DNA of 54,459 nt from Promethearchaeota archaeon Loki_b31 (GCA_005222975.1 NJBI01000018.1:1-54459); one strand, 5' to 3'. Shown: positions 25,965 through 35,069, counted from the stretch's first letter. Notes: generated by a model from the letters alone, not told the origin. Translations and numbers: made by a program.

Positions 25965-27389
25965 TTATAAACCTAATTCCCGTAATTTACGATAAATTTC
26001 TTGTTTTTTGATACCCTTCAGATCAAACCATTTATAAAAGATTAACGCACCCACACTGCAAAAAATGAATGGAATTAATCCTTGAATTATCCGAAGACCT
26101 ACTAAGGCATTAAACTGGTGAGAAATATTTAAGGGGTCATAAATTGTGAGCGCATGAATAATTGCTATAATAAAACTCTGAAACACTACAGAAGTGCGAA
26201 CGAAAAAATTTCTAATTCCAAGTAAAGTAGTCTCGTGATGTTTTTTCATTTTCACAGCGATTTCATCGTAACAATCAGCCAAAACGGGTGATAACATAAT
26301 CATGAACAATGATCCTGATACTCCGTTTAGGATGCTTGTTAAATAGAACTGAAACGCGTTCACAATAAAGAGGTTTAATAATAGACTTACTCCGTAGAAA
26401 GCTAAACCTATTGCATAAGTGTTCGAATGTCCTATTCTTTTAGCTAAGCGAGCCCATATAGGCATTGTTAGAAAAGAAGATAAGAGCATTAAAATTGAAC
26501 CTAAGCTTCTTATGTGTTGCCCCTCTTGTAGAACATCATCAATAAAGTTGACTGTATTCATGCTCATAAGACCAAACGCAATCATGAATGTAAGATAAGA
26601 AAATACAGCCAACATGAAATTTTTTTGTTTTATAGCTATCTTCATAGTTTTAAAAAAGGAAATTTTTTCCGAGTTGTCATACCCTACGATAAATCTCTCT
26701 TTTATCACTTTAGATTCCTTGGATCCAGGTATAAACACCAAAAGTGAGCACGAGAGTATAATAATGCTGATAAACGCAGCGATTGTGAATGATGTTGGAT
26801 TCCCGGGATCAATTACTAGTGACCAGATTGTGATTGCTAAGAAATTTGCTATAAAAGTAAAAATTAGAGTCAACATCCCTCCTTTTCTACGCGTTGTATC
26901 TCCCCTAAAATGTGCGGCAAAAGCACCAAAAGAATGCGTTTGAGAAAGAGAATACGATATATCGTATAGGAATACGAATATTATATAATATATTAGAATG
27001 GGCAATACACTTTCAATCCCTGATACTTGAGGTGGTGTAAATAGGAAGAAAAACAGGATAATTGTAGGAATCCCTCCGATAATGATCCATGGCGTATGAA
27101 ACCCTCGCTTTTTGGTCCATTTGAAGGGTTTATCTGTAAGATATCCTATAAATGGGTTAATCAACATACTCAATATTATGTATAGTGTATTTGCGATTGC
27201 CATATATATTGGCCATAAAGGAACTATACTGATTAAACCGAGCTCTCCTTCATAGAATGTCCAGACATAATTATTGAAAGCTATCATTAAAAAAGTATTC
27301 AAAAAATATCCGGTTGAAAACATTACCATCTTCTTCATACTTGGTTCTTCAGGCTGAGTATGATTCACATCATTATTTGAGGTTTTCAT
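25965..27389 (-). CDS. GPH-family sugar/nucleoside:cation symporter (MFS_2)
   Basis: A 474-residue membrane protein with about 12 hydrophobic segments. It belongs to the glycoside-pentoside-hexuronide (MelB-like) branch of the major facilitator superfamily: AFNNYVWTFYEGELG, INPFIGYLTDKPFKWTKKRG (the loop 2-3 signature) and FAAHFRGDTTRRKG. The family carries sugars, hexuronides or nucleosides with H+ or Na+. The nucleoside hydrolase directly downstream suggests a nucleoside substrate, by context only. Confidence 0.83.
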   Translation of the reverse strand: MKTSNNDVNHTQPEEPSMKKMVMFSTGYFLNTFLMIAFNNYVWTFYEGELGLISIVPLWPIYMAIANTLYIILSMLINPFIGYLTDKPFKWTKKRGFHTPWIIIGGIPTIILFFFLFTPPQVSGIESVLPILIYYIIFVFLYDISYSLSQTHSFGAFAAHFRGDTTRRKGGMLTLIFTFIANFLAITIWSLVIDPGNPTSFTIAAFISIIILSCSLLVFIPGSKESKVIKERFIVGYDNSEKISFFKTMKIAIKQKNFMLAVFSYLTFMIAFGLMSMNTVNFIDDVLQEGQHIRSLGSILMLLSSFLTMPIWARLAKRIGHSNTYAIGLAFYGVSLLLNLFIVNAFQFYLTSILNGVSGSLFMIMLSPVLADCYDEIAVKMKKHHETTLLGIRNFFVRTSVVFQSFIIAIIHALTIYDPLNISHQFNALVGLRIIQGLIPFIFCSVGALIFYKWFDLKGIKKQEIYRKLRELGL

Positions 27390-27585
27390 CTTTTATTTCA
27401 GAGTTCATTCTTGATATTATTTTATTCGTTCTATTATTTATTAAAGTATTCTCCCAAAAAGTAAAAAATAATGTATTGATTCAAATTATAGTTTATTAAA
27501 ATAAATTTTATTAAATACTAAGCGATTTTTAATTTAAAGTCTCATTTTAATCTTGTTCTCTATGAGATTCTACTAAATTTTATTT

Positions 27586-27594
27586 AAAGGAGGT
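27586..27594 (+). promoter_or_regulatory. Strong Shine-Dalgarno site of sucC
   Basis: AAAGGAGGT lies 7 bp upstream of an ATA codon at 27602, from which the frame reads Met-Arg-Leu-Leu-Glu-Tyr, the usual SucC N-terminus. The first conventional alternative, TTG at 27608, would be 13 bp from the site and would drop the M-R. The spacing therefore favours an AUA start. Confidence 0.6.
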
Positions 27595-27601
27595 TATTAT
27601 C

Positions 27602-28726
27602 ATAAGATTGCTCGAATACGAGAGTAAGGAAATATTTAGCAAGTTTGATATCCCATTAGTTAAGAATATATTAATTCTAAGGGGCGAAGATATTGAAGAC
27701 AAAGTTAAAGGATTTTCATTTCCAGCAATTGTTAAATCACAAATCGCTATTGGAAGCAGAAAAAAAGCGGGGTTAATAAAAATTGCTCAAACTCAAGAAG
27801 GAGCAGTTTCACTATGTAGAGAATTTTTCAGTAGAAATGTAGCGGGATTCACTGTGGAAGCGATTATTATCGAAGAACTTGCTAAAATCGATCAAGAATA
27901 TTATTGCTCAATCGCGTTAGACGCTTCAGAAAGGCAGTTTTACCTTATCGCAAGTAAAGAGGGAGGGATAGACATCGAAGAAGTTTCCAAGGAACGCCCA
28001 GAAGCAATAATCAAGCTTAATTTTTCGTATTCAATGGGATTAACTGAGAATATTGCTAGAGCTGCAGCCACTCAACTTGGTTTGTCGGGTACTTCATTAC
28101 AATTAGGGATTAATATTTTTCTGAAATTATGGGAGATTGCAAAAAAATTAGAAGCTCAACTTGTAGAAATAAATCCTCTGGTAATGACTCCTTCTGGATT
28201 AATTGCCGTAGATGGGAAAATGATTCTAGATGATGATGCGGCGTTTCGTCAGCCAATCATTCAAAACTTACAGGAGAGGAAGTTAAATGAACTAGAAAAG
28301 CTTGCGAAAAAAGTAGGCTTTTCGTTTGTTGAACTATCCGGAGAGATTGGTATCTTAGCAAATGGAGCAGGACTCACGATGGCTTTGTTAGATGTCTTGT
28401 CTGATTTAGGTTTACAACCAGCTAATTTTCTGGATGTTGGGGGTGGGGCTAGTAAGGAAAGGGTATATAAGGCGCTGGAATTGATTTTTAAATTGCAGCC
28501 GAAAACTGTTTTGGTAAATATTTTTGGAGGTATCACTCGATGTGACATAGTTGCTCAGGCGATAATTCAAGCTCTCAAAGATTTTTCTGATGCTCCACCA
28601 ATGGTTATTAGACTAACAGGGACTAACGAAAAAGAAGGGATTGCCTTGCTTAAAGAAGCAAACATGGATGCGTTTAAAGACATTATGAAGGCAGTTAAAA
28701 AAATAAAAGAGGTGCTGAGTGAATAG
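27602..28726 (+). CDS. sucC: Succinyl-CoA synthetase (ADP/GDP-forming), beta subunit
   Basis: With SucD, makes or uses succinyl-CoA with nucleotide triphosphate turnover. It has an ATP-grasp domain (FPAIVKSQIAIGSRKKAGLI; acidic metal ligands in LVEINPLVMTPSG and AVDGKMILDDDA), then a flavodoxin-like ligase domain with ANGAGLTMALLDVL and DVGGGASKERV, and LVNIFGGITRCD. About 374 residues, near the family's 385. An SD site favours an unusual ATA start at 27602 (MRLLEYESKEIF); TTG at 27608 is the conventional choice. sucD follows with an 8-bp overlap. The operon supplies one step of the TCA cycle in either direction. Confidence 0.92.
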   Translation: MRLLEYESKEIFSKFDIPLVKNILILRGEDIEDKVKGFSFPAIVKSQIAIGSRKKAGLIKIAQTQEGAVSLCREFFSRNVAGFTVEAIIIEELAKIDQEYYCSIALDASERQFYLIASKEGGIDIEEVSKERPEAIIKLNFSYSMGLTENIARAAATQLGLSGTSLQLGINIFLKLWEIAKKLEAQLVEINPLVMTPSGLIAVDGKMILDDDAAFRQPIIQNLQERKLNELEKLAKKVGFSFVELSGEIGILANGAGLTMALLDVLSDLGLQPANFLDVGGGASKERVYKALELIFKLQPKTVLVNIFGGITRCDIVAQAIIQALKDFSDAPPMVIRLTGTNEKEGIALLKEANMDAFKDIMKAVKKIKEVLSE

Positions 28727-29588
28727 CATGTATATTAATGAGAACTCAAAAGTAATCGTTCAAGGTATTACGGGAAAACAGGGGATGTTTCACACTCAAA
28801 TTATGCTTAATTATGGTACTAAAATTGTTGCTGGGGTTACACCCGGAAAGGGGGGTCAAGAAGTATACGGTGTTCCAGTTTTTAATAACGTGAAAGAAGC
28901 AATTCAAGAAACGAGTGCAGACACAAGTATAGTTTTTGTTCCAGCAAGATTTACTTTAAGCGCAGCTATGGAAAGTCTAAATGCGGGAATCAACATGACA
29001 TGCATTATAACCGAGAATGTACCTGTTTTTGATATGATTCAGCTTGTAGAAAAAGCCAAAGAAAAAGGATTATTTTTAATTGGTCCGAATTGCCCCGGAA
29101 TGCTAATCCCCGATAAAATCAAATTGGGGATAATGCCAAGCGACATGTGTCATTACGGTGATGTCTCAGTAATCTCTAAAAGTGGAACATTATCTTACGA
29201 AATCACAAAAGCTATTGGGAATAGTGGTATCGGAGTTTCTGCGTATGTCGGTATAGGTGGAGATCCTGTGAGAGGAATAACTATGCAAGAAGCTGTAGCT
29301 TATTATTCAGAAGATCCAAACACTAAAATAATCGTCCTTATAGGAGAAATTGGGCGCAACGAGGAGGAAAAAACTGCAGAGCTTATTAAGAACAATGTTT
29401 CTAAACCAGTTATAGCTTATATTGCAGGAAAAAGCGCTCCGGAAGGGAAAAGAATGGGTCATGCTGGTGCCATAATTTCTGGGGATGTTGGAACTGCAAA
29501 AGGGAAAATTAAAGCTTTAAAAGACGTAGGAGTATTAATCGCTAATACTCCTTGGGAGGTTCCTCACGTAATTAAAGAAATTTTATAA
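28719..29588 (+). CDS. sucD: Succinyl-CoA synthetase, alpha subunit
   Basis: A 289-residue subunit that binds CoA and carries the phosphorylated histidine, His248 in KRMGHAGAIISG. The CoA-binding Rossmann domain has VIVQGITGKQGMFHTQ and VAGVTPGKGGQEVYGVPVF, and FLIGPNCPGMLIP is intact. Translation may start at the GTG at 28719, overlapping sucC, or at the ATG at 28728; both leave the conserved region whole. Together with sucC it forms a heteromeric succinyl-CoA synthetase. Both subunits share ancestry with the two ATP-citrate lyase subunits at 35-38 kb. Confidence 0.93.
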   Translation: MNSMYINENSKVIVQGITGKQGMFHTQIMLNYGTKIVAGVTPGKGGQEVYGVPVFNNVKEAIQETSADTSIVFVPARFTLSAAMESLNAGINMTCIITENVPVFDMIQLVEKAKEKGLFLIGPNCPGMLIPDKIKLGIMPSDMCHYGDVSVISKSGTLSYEITKAIGNSGIGVSAYVGIGGDPVRGITMQEAVAYYSEDPNTKIIVLIGEIGRNEEEKTAELIKNNVSKPVIAYIAGKSAPEGKRMGHAGAIISGDVGTAKGKIKALKDVGVLIANTPWEVPHVIKEIL

Positions 29589-29610
29589 GTTAAAGTAAAT
29601 TTCTTTAAAA

Positions 29611-30219
29611 ATGATTAAAAAGTTCTATCCATCCTCATTATACAATTTTCTTAGGTTAATCCAAACTAATCCTGTGAATAAAAAAATATTAGATTGTGGG
29701 GCAGGTGGAAGAGATCCTAAACTTGCCTTTTTTCATGAAAATGGTTTTGAGACATATGGAATTGATATTTCCGATGAACAGATAAATGATGCGCAAAATT
29801 TTTGCGAAAAAAATAGTATCAATTTAAGGATTACTAAAGGAGACATGAAAAATATCCCTTTTGACTCTAATTTTTTCGGGTATGTCTTTTCCTATCTCTC
29901 AATGGTTCATTTAAGTAAAAAAGATACAGCAATTGCTATTAATGAAATGCATCGCGTTTTAATGAAAGGAGGATTATGTTATCTGAATTTCCTTTCTAAA
30001 GATGATGTTAATTTCGATGAAAAAAGAGAATCAGACCCAGGTGAAATCATAAGTTTTCACGAAAATCAAGAGTACGTTCATAGTTATTATGAAGATGATA
30101 AACCTGATGATTATTTCAAGAATTTTGAAATTATTTACAAAGAAAAAAGACATATCCTAAATGGCAAATATTTTAACACAGGTAGAACATGTATCCTTGA
30201 TTACATTTTAAAGAAGTAA
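29611..30219 (+). CDS. Class I SAM-dependent methyltransferase
   Basis: A 202-residue methyltransferase. Motif I reads KKILDCGAGGRDPKLAFF, followed by the acidic strand TYGIDISDEQINDA, GDMKNIPFDSNFFGYVFSY, and LMKGGLCYLNFLS as motif III. The target is unknown. It follows sucD by 22 bp on the same strand and could be co-transcribed, though no functional link is evident. It converges with the lipoamide-dehydrogenase-like gene 20 bp away. Confidence 0.8.
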   Translation: MIKKFYPSSLYNFLRLIQTNPVNKKILDCGAGGRDPKLAFFHENGFETYGIDISDEQINDAQNFCEKNSINLRITKGDMKNIPFDSNFFGYVFSYLSMVHLSKKDTAIAINEMHRVLMKGGLCYLNFLSKDDVNFDEKRESDPGEIISFHENQEYVHSYYEDDKPDDYFKNFEIIYKEKRHILNGKYFNTGRTCILDYILKK

Positions 30220-30239
30220 TTGAAAATCGAGTGTAATAG

Positions 30240-31595
30240 TTAAAAAAAACCTATTTGCTCTTGTAGATTTCTAAACAATTCAGACAAGGTCGGATGTGCG
30301 TGTATTAGATGCCGGAAAACCGATAATCCATTTGGGATATGAATAAGAGGAATAATTTCATGTATTAAAATATCTGCTCCTTCTCCAATTATGTGGCACC
30401 CCAATATTTGGTCTTCTTGATTATAGAGTAATTTTAACTTGCCACGATTTAGTTTCATTAAATGTCCTCGCGAAGATTTAGAGTATTCAGTTTGAACTAC
30501 TTTATATTCGACTCCAGCATTCCTTAATTCTTGCTCTGTTTTTCCTATTGAACCTATTGGGGGCTCTGTGAACACTGCGTAGGGTATATTTTCAAAAGTT
30601 ACAGGAATCTTAGCTTCGTTAAACATGTTATGAATAACAATTTTAGATTCCCTTAGAGCCATGTGAGTAAATTGCGTTTTACCTAAGATATCTCCAATCG
30701 CGTAAATGTTAGGTTTAGAAGTCTGAAGAAATTTGTTCACGATGATATGACCCCTCGCATCCGTCTGAACACCAGCTGCTTCTAAATTAAGACCTTCTGT
30801 ATTCGCTATAAAACCAGTTGAAATCATCATTTTTTCTACTTCAATTTTATCTCCCTTATTAGTTTCCAGAAGTATTTTTCCAGACGATTGAGAAACTTTT
30901 GTCGTACGAGAATTAGAAATAAAGGTTATACCATCTTCTTCGTAATATTTTTTTATTGCCAATGAGACAGATTCATCTGTTGCAAATATAGGGCGAGACC
31001 CTGTATCAATTAAGTAGACATTGCTTCCCAAACTGTTAAAGACATTTGCGAATTCTAATGAAATAAACCCGCCTCCAACAAACGCTATTGATTTAGGGAC
31101 TTTTTCAATATTAAATATAGTTTCGTGAGTTAAATAATCGACATCGCTAATTCCTTCAATTGGTGGGATAAACGGTTTCGTTCCAGTTGAAATTAAGATG
31201 TTATCCGTTGTATAAACTTCATTTCCAACTTCTACAGAAGAATCACTTACACAATGACCTTTCTGTTTTAGGAAATCAATATTTATAAATCCCGCTAACT
31301 GTTTTTCATTATCACTTATCGCATCTCGTACTAATTTATTAGTATATTCGAGCACTTTCTTAAAATTTAATTTTACATCTTTTACATCTACACCAAATTT
31401 CTCTGCGTTAAGAGCCGTTTTATAAATTTTAGCGGCGTAAATCATTGCTTTAGCGGGAATACAACCGTTTTCTATGCATTTACCACCTAAAGCACCGTCA
31501 CCTAACATTAATACCTTCTTTCCATACTCAGCAGCGATTTTAGCTGATGGAAAACCTGATGTACCCGCACCAATAATTATTAAATCGTAATGCAA
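30240..31595 (-). CDS. Dihydrolipoamide dehydrogenase-like pyridine nucleotide-disulfide oxidoreductase
   Basis: A 451-residue flavoprotein. FAD binding: DLIIIGAGTSGFPSAKIAA. Redox-active disulfide: Cys40 and Cys45 in LGGKCIENGCIPAKA. NAD(P) binding: SIAFVGGGFISLEFANVF. Second FAD motif: NIYAIGDILGKTQFTHMA. The C-terminal HAHPTLSELFRN matches the His-x-x-x-x-Glu catalytic base region. It could be the E3 of a 2-oxoacid or glycine cleavage system, or a mercuric-reductase-like or other disulfide reductase. No E1, E2 or lipoyl protein is present in the window. The gene is alone on its strand. Confidence 0.82.
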   Translation of the reverse strand: MHYDLIIIGAGTSGFPSAKIAAEYGKKVLMLGDGALGGKCIENGCIPAKAMIYAAKIYKTALNAEKFGVDVKDVKLNFKKVLEYTNKLVRDAISDNEKQLAGFINIDFLKQKGHCVSDSSVEVGNEVYTTDNILISTGTKPFIPPIEGISDVDYLTHETIFNIEKVPKSIAFVGGGFISLEFANVFNSLGSNVYLIDTGSRPIFATDESVSLAIKKYYEEDGITFISNSRTTKVSQSSGKILLETNKGDKIEVEKMMISTGFIANTEGLNLEAAGVQTDARGHIIVNKFLQTSKPNIYAIGDILGKTQFTHMALRESKIVIHNMFNEAKIPVTFENIPYAVFTEPPIGSIGKTEQELRNAGVEYKVVQTEYSKSSRGHLMKLNRGKLKLLYNQEDQILGCHIIGEGADILIHEIIPLIHIPNGLSVFRHLIHAHPTLSELFRNLQEQIGFF

Positions 31596-31758
31596 CCTTG
31601 AAATTCCTCTTTTAGTTTTAATATTCTAAGTAGTTAGATTATTATTGTCATGGTGTTCATTTAAATTAATTGCTTATTATCTATAAAGTGCCCAGCTGAG
31701 CTCAAAATAAAATCCTTCTTAATTCGGATCATGCTAACCCTTAAAAAATCTGATGAAA

Positions 31759-32436
31759 CTACTTCCATTTCTTAGTTATTTTTTGAGAAATTAATCGATA
31801 TAAATAATAAATCGATATAAATAATTCGGGAAGCCAATGTTCAAGTACGATAAAAAAAAATAACGCTCCAATTACAGCTGATAAAAAAAATAAAGATTCA
31901 TGAATAATATCAAATGGAATACCTTTAAAATTGAAATATAATAAAAATACAATACGAAACACGTTTAATAGAAAAATACCAGATGTTGAAATAACTAATA
32001 CCTTAATTTTTCTCCATACAAACTCCTTTTTAATTGAACCTACTTTAGAGGAAGGAACTAATAGTATTACTCCAATTATGAAACTAAAGATATGCCCTGC
32101 GATGCAATTAATAGTAATAGCGTAAGTTCCATCAAATGGATGATTTGGAATAAATATCGATGGAAAAATATCGTGCTCTGGATAAATAATTACTTGTGCA
32201 TTCAGATTAAATAATAGATTCAAAAGAAATGAGATAAATGTTGATGTAAATTCATAGATCCAGTAATTCATTCGGAGACCAAGAAATAAATAAATTGAGA
32301 TGCATAAAATCGGACTTACAATGAAAAAAGTGGCTAATTGGCGATTTAAAAATTTATAAGTCTTGTGATTTAAATGTAAAATTGGTCTATCTTGGATACA
32401 ATCGTTTCGTTTCGTACTATTATTATTTATAATCAT
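31759..32436 (-). CDS. Archaeosortase/exosortase-family membrane protein
   Basis: A 225-residue protein with several hydrophobic segments and the family triad in order: Cys111 (TINCIAGHIFSF), Arg161 (LLNVFRIVFLLY) and His179 (IIHESLFF). This is the arrangement expected of exosortase/archaeosortase transpeptidases, which cut and re-anchor surface proteins bearing a C-terminal sorting tail. No protein with a recognisable sorting motif was seen here. It is the downstream member of a minus-strand membrane cluster with a zinc-ribbon protein 37 bp upstream. The region is very AT-rich. Confidence 0.75.
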   Translation of the reverse strand: MIINNNSTKRNDCIQDRPILHLNHKTYKFLNRQLATFFIVSPILCISIYLFLGLRMNYWIYEFTSTFISFLLNLLFNLNAQVIIYPEHDIFPSIFIPNHPFDGTYAITINCIAGHIFSFIIGVILLVPSSKVGSIKKEFVWRKIKVLVISTSGIFLLNVFRIVFLLYFNFKGIPFDIIHESLFFLSAVIGALFFFIVLEHWLPELFISIYYLYRLISQKITKKWK

Positions 32437-32473
32437 GTTTTTGATTAACAGAAAAATAAAAAAAAAGATTGAT

Positions 32474-33127
32474 TTAATTGGATAAGGAATTTTTCTTGGT
32501 TTTTAAATGATATCTATACATTATAATTATTGATAGCATTGCGAACAAACCAAGGAACAATAATGGTTCGAATCCAGGAATTTCGACATCAGCAAACATT
32601 TCTGTAAATGCATTACTAATTGCTTCATTTATAGAATCATTTATCTTCTTTCCTATTGAAGTTGCGATAGTCGAGAAAGTGGTAGCTAAAAAAGCTGGGA
32701 CAGCTATAGCTATTGCTACAATAGCTCCAATACAATATCCACAACCTTCATATCCACTAGCACTTCCCCTGAAACTTGCATTTGAACCAGCTAACCATAA
32801 TAAACCCAGAGAAAATGCTACTACAAAAAAGAAAATTAAATATAACTGACCAAATGAAGATACAGGTAATGCAAAACCATTCATAACTAAAAAAGAGACT
32901 AATAAATCTATTACTGCGACAACAGCAAAATATGTAATTGTCTTATAGGGGACTTTCGTTTTAGTTTTAATTGGAGTTGTAGGGGGAGGTGTGGATGATG
33001 TCGGTTGAATAGGTGTGGACGGACTTGTCGGGCCGGGTTGTAAAAGTGAACCACAGTAATTGCAATATGTTAAATCCTTTCGCACTAACTTACCACACTT
33101 GCCACATGGAATCTCATCTTGAGACAT
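32474..33127 (-). CDS. Zinc-ribbon membrane protein
   Basis: A 217-residue protein with an N-terminal zinc ribbon (Cys8, Cys11, Cys22, Cys25 in CGKCGKLVRKDLTYCNYCGS). A Pro/Thr/Ser-rich linker follows, then about four hydrophobic segments, including a glycine-rich one (SGYEGCGYCIGAIVAIAIAV). Such zinc-ribbon plus membrane-anchor proteins are common in archaea and mostly uncharacterised. It precedes the archaeosortase-like gene by 37 bp. The linker's composition resembles extracellular glycosylated linkers, but no specific role is assigned. Confidence 0.65.
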   Translation of the reverse strand: MSQDEIPCGKCGKLVRKDLTYCNYCGSLLQPGPTSPSTPIQPTSSTPPPTTPIKTKTKVPYKTITYFAVVAVIDLLVSFLVMNGFALPVSSFGQLYLIFFFVVAFSLGLLWLAGSNASFRGSASGYEGCGYCIGAIVAIAIAVPAFLATTFSTIATSIGKKINDSINEAISNAFTEMFADVEIPGFEPLLFLGLFAMLSIIIMYRYHLKTKKNSLSN

Positions 33128-33288
33128 GTAATATCACATTATAACCTTTTAATTTGGAATTTCATTTGTATATAAAAGATACATTTATTATTTCGTTAAG
33201 AAAGTATTTATACTTTTATTTTTATAAGTGTATATTAATACAGTTTTAACAAAACTAAAAACTAATTCATAATTAGGTGCGAATGTAA

Positions 33289-33693
33289 GTGAAAATAAAT
33301 TACAACTATAAAAATTTAAAGGAATTAGCATACACTAACATTATTTTTGTATTTGTTCTTTTGTTTATTAACTTGATTTTGATGCTCTGGATAAATGAAT
33401 ATATTAATTTAAGCCAAGTAGTATATTTCCCATTATATATCCTTTTACCGTTTTTCGAAATCTTTAGATCTCTAATCCTATTAATAACTGTATTCATAAC
33501 CGTAAAAACTAACAAATACCAATCAATTTACATTATCATAATAATTCTAAATTTATTTACGGGAATCATTTTTAACTGTATATTCTTAACCAAATTATTT
33601 GGATATGCTTGTTTTACTCCACTATTAAATTATTTCAGCATTCCATTTGTAATTTTATCTTCTATTATGATTTTGATAAAAAAGGTTAATTAA
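33289..33693 (+). CDS. Small multi-pass membrane protein, unknown
   Basis: A 134-residue, Ile/Leu/Phe-rich protein starting at a GTG, with about four hydrophobic segments (NIIFVFVLLFINLILMLW is the first). There are no recognisable motifs. Its TAA lies 13 bp before the end of the convergent gene. The opposite-strand frame at 33306-33515 is a shadow, because this strand has the membrane-protein pattern. TATA-like TTTTTATAAG lies about 65 bp upstream. Confidence 0.55.
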   Translation: MKINYNYKNLKELAYTNIIFVFVLLFINLILMLWINEYINLSQVVYFPLYILLPFFEIFRSLILLITVFITVKTNKYQSIYIIIIILNLFTGIIFNCIFLTKLFGYACFTPLLNYFSIPFVILSSIMILIKKVN

Positions 33694-33706
33694 TTTCAGT
33701 GTTTAT

Positions 33707-34630
33707 TTAAATAAATAACGCGAACTCTAAAATAAACACCCAAATTAAGATCCAAAAGATAGATACAAATATATAAATAATTAAAGCAATCCTATCCTTA
33801 ATTTTTTCGTTACTAATATTTAGTATAATGATAAGAGTAATAAAACTCACATACAACAAGTGCGCAGGTTGAATCAATCGCCACAATTTTAAAAAGATAT
33901 TAATTAGAGAGAGATCTGTTGATGTGTTGGATACTTCAAACCAATTAGAAACCATGGATATAAAATATTCAGGGAATATGAAATAAGGAATGCAAATAAG
34001 GATTAAAGGAGTTATGAAATAGGCTAAGTGTTTCACTTTTAATTTTTTAATAATTATTAAAATCAAGGGAAAGACAATCAAAGTCACTTTAAATACTGCA
34101 AAAGAAAAAAGAATTCCTGAGAGAATTTTTTTTTCATGTTGGAATTGATAAAATGATTCTATTAATAACAATTGAATTAACCAATTCGTATTATTCAAAT
34201 ACATATCAGTAAAATACCCAATAGCAGAAAAAAGAAAGAAAAAGTATAATTCTCGATTATCTGATGTAATTTTTTCTATTTTTAAGGCTATGTAAATAGC
34301 TGAGGATAATCTTAGCAAATCCCATAAATATAATGATATTTCAAATGGTAATATGTAAAAAGGATAAAAAATAAAATACCAAAAGTAAAGATATATTGCT
34401 TTCTCATCTAATAAAGGATTTTCCTCATAATAATGAAATACCCCGTTAGACATTAAATCATAATTGGTTTTAAAATTTAAATCCCTATTACTCATAAGCA
34501 AATCCATAAAAAAAACACCTGAAAGTTCATCTTGAAAGTAATAAAAGACAATTCTAGTGCAAATTAAAATTAAAGTTGTTATAATGACAAAAATTATATA
34601 TCTCTTTGAAAATGCAGATTTAATTTTCAT
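33707..34630 (-). CDS. Multi-pass membrane protein, GT87-like (DUF2029-like)
   Basis: A 307-residue membrane protein with about eight hydrophobic segments. The layout resembles polyprenyl-phosphate-dependent GT87/GT-C mannosyltransferases: an early loop with acidic residues (FFMDLLMSNRDLNF), then YLYFWYFIFYPFYILPFEIS, LWDLLRLSSAIYIALK, and YLNNTNWLIQLLLIESFY. The shorter length and lack of a clear D-D catalytic pair leave the call tentative. Its start overlaps the upstream membrane protein by 11 bp. With the archaeosortase-like gene, the cluster may handle surface glycans or protein anchoring; this is inference. Confidence 0.5.
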   Translation of the reverse strand: MKIKSAFSKRYIIFVIITTLILICTRIVFYYFQDELSGVFFMDLLMSNRDLNFKTNYDLMSNGVFHYYEENPLLDEKAIYLYFWYFIFYPFYILPFEISLYLWDLLRLSSAIYIALKIEKITSDNRELYFFFLFSAIGYFTDMYLNNTNWLIQLLLIESFYQFQHEKKILSGILFSFAVFKVTLIVFPLILIIIKKLKVKHLAYFITPLILICIPYFIFPEYFISMVSNWFEVSNTSTDLSLINIFLKLWRLIQPAHLLYVSFITLIIILNISNEKIKDRIALIIYIFVSIFWILIWVFILEFALFI

Positions 34631-35069
34631 TATATAATTCCATATTCTTTTTTAGGTAATATTTCTGGATTTCTTTCTTAAGTATATAATACATCAAGAT
34701 GGATGCGAGAAAGTTAATAATAATTGTGATTATATAGGAAAAATTAATGAATAGAAATAACACTAAACCAAAAATAGCACCAAGAATAAATGCAAGTGAC
34801 AAACCAAATAAAATAAATAATATTAAGATAAAATTAAAATTCAATTCCTCCCTCGACGCAAGATAAGCGTCAATATTATACCGAATTAATAATATTCCAA
34901 AAACCAATAAAAAAAATGGAAAGATTGGTTGACTATCTGCCACATCAATTAAAACAGCAATTAAAAAATAAATTAAAAAACTAAAAACGACTGTAAATAG
35001 CGAATAATATATTTCCTTCTTTTTGCGAATTATATTAATTACACAGTTTTTAGATTTTAAGTCTGTCAT
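34620..35069 (-). CDS. Small multi-pass membrane protein, unknown
   Basis: A 149-residue protein with four hydrophobic segments (FTVVFSFLIYFLIAVLIDVA is the first) and charged ends. No known motif. It overlaps the GT87-like gene by 11 bp and is the first gene of that pair. Possibly a GtrA-like or flippase-like partner of the glycosyltransferase, but the sequence does not prove it. Confidence 0.5.
   Translation of the reverse strand: MTDLKSKNCVINIIRKKKEIYYSLFTVVFSFLIYFLIAVLIDVADSQPIFPFFLLVFGILLIRYNIDAYLASREELNFNFILILFILFGLSLAFILGAIFGLVLFLFINFSYIITIIINFLASILMYYILKKEIQKYYLKKNMELYNEN

Noticed and set aside
28261..28548. 95-codon minus-strand frame opposite sucC
   Set aside because: Antisense shadow of a strongly conserved coding region.
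32571..32585. GGTTCGAATCC-like string resembling a tRNA T-loop
   Set aside because: It lies inside the coding frame of the zinc-ribbon membrane protein (reading ...PGFEP... on the minus strand). No acceptor, D- or anticodon stem could be formed around it.
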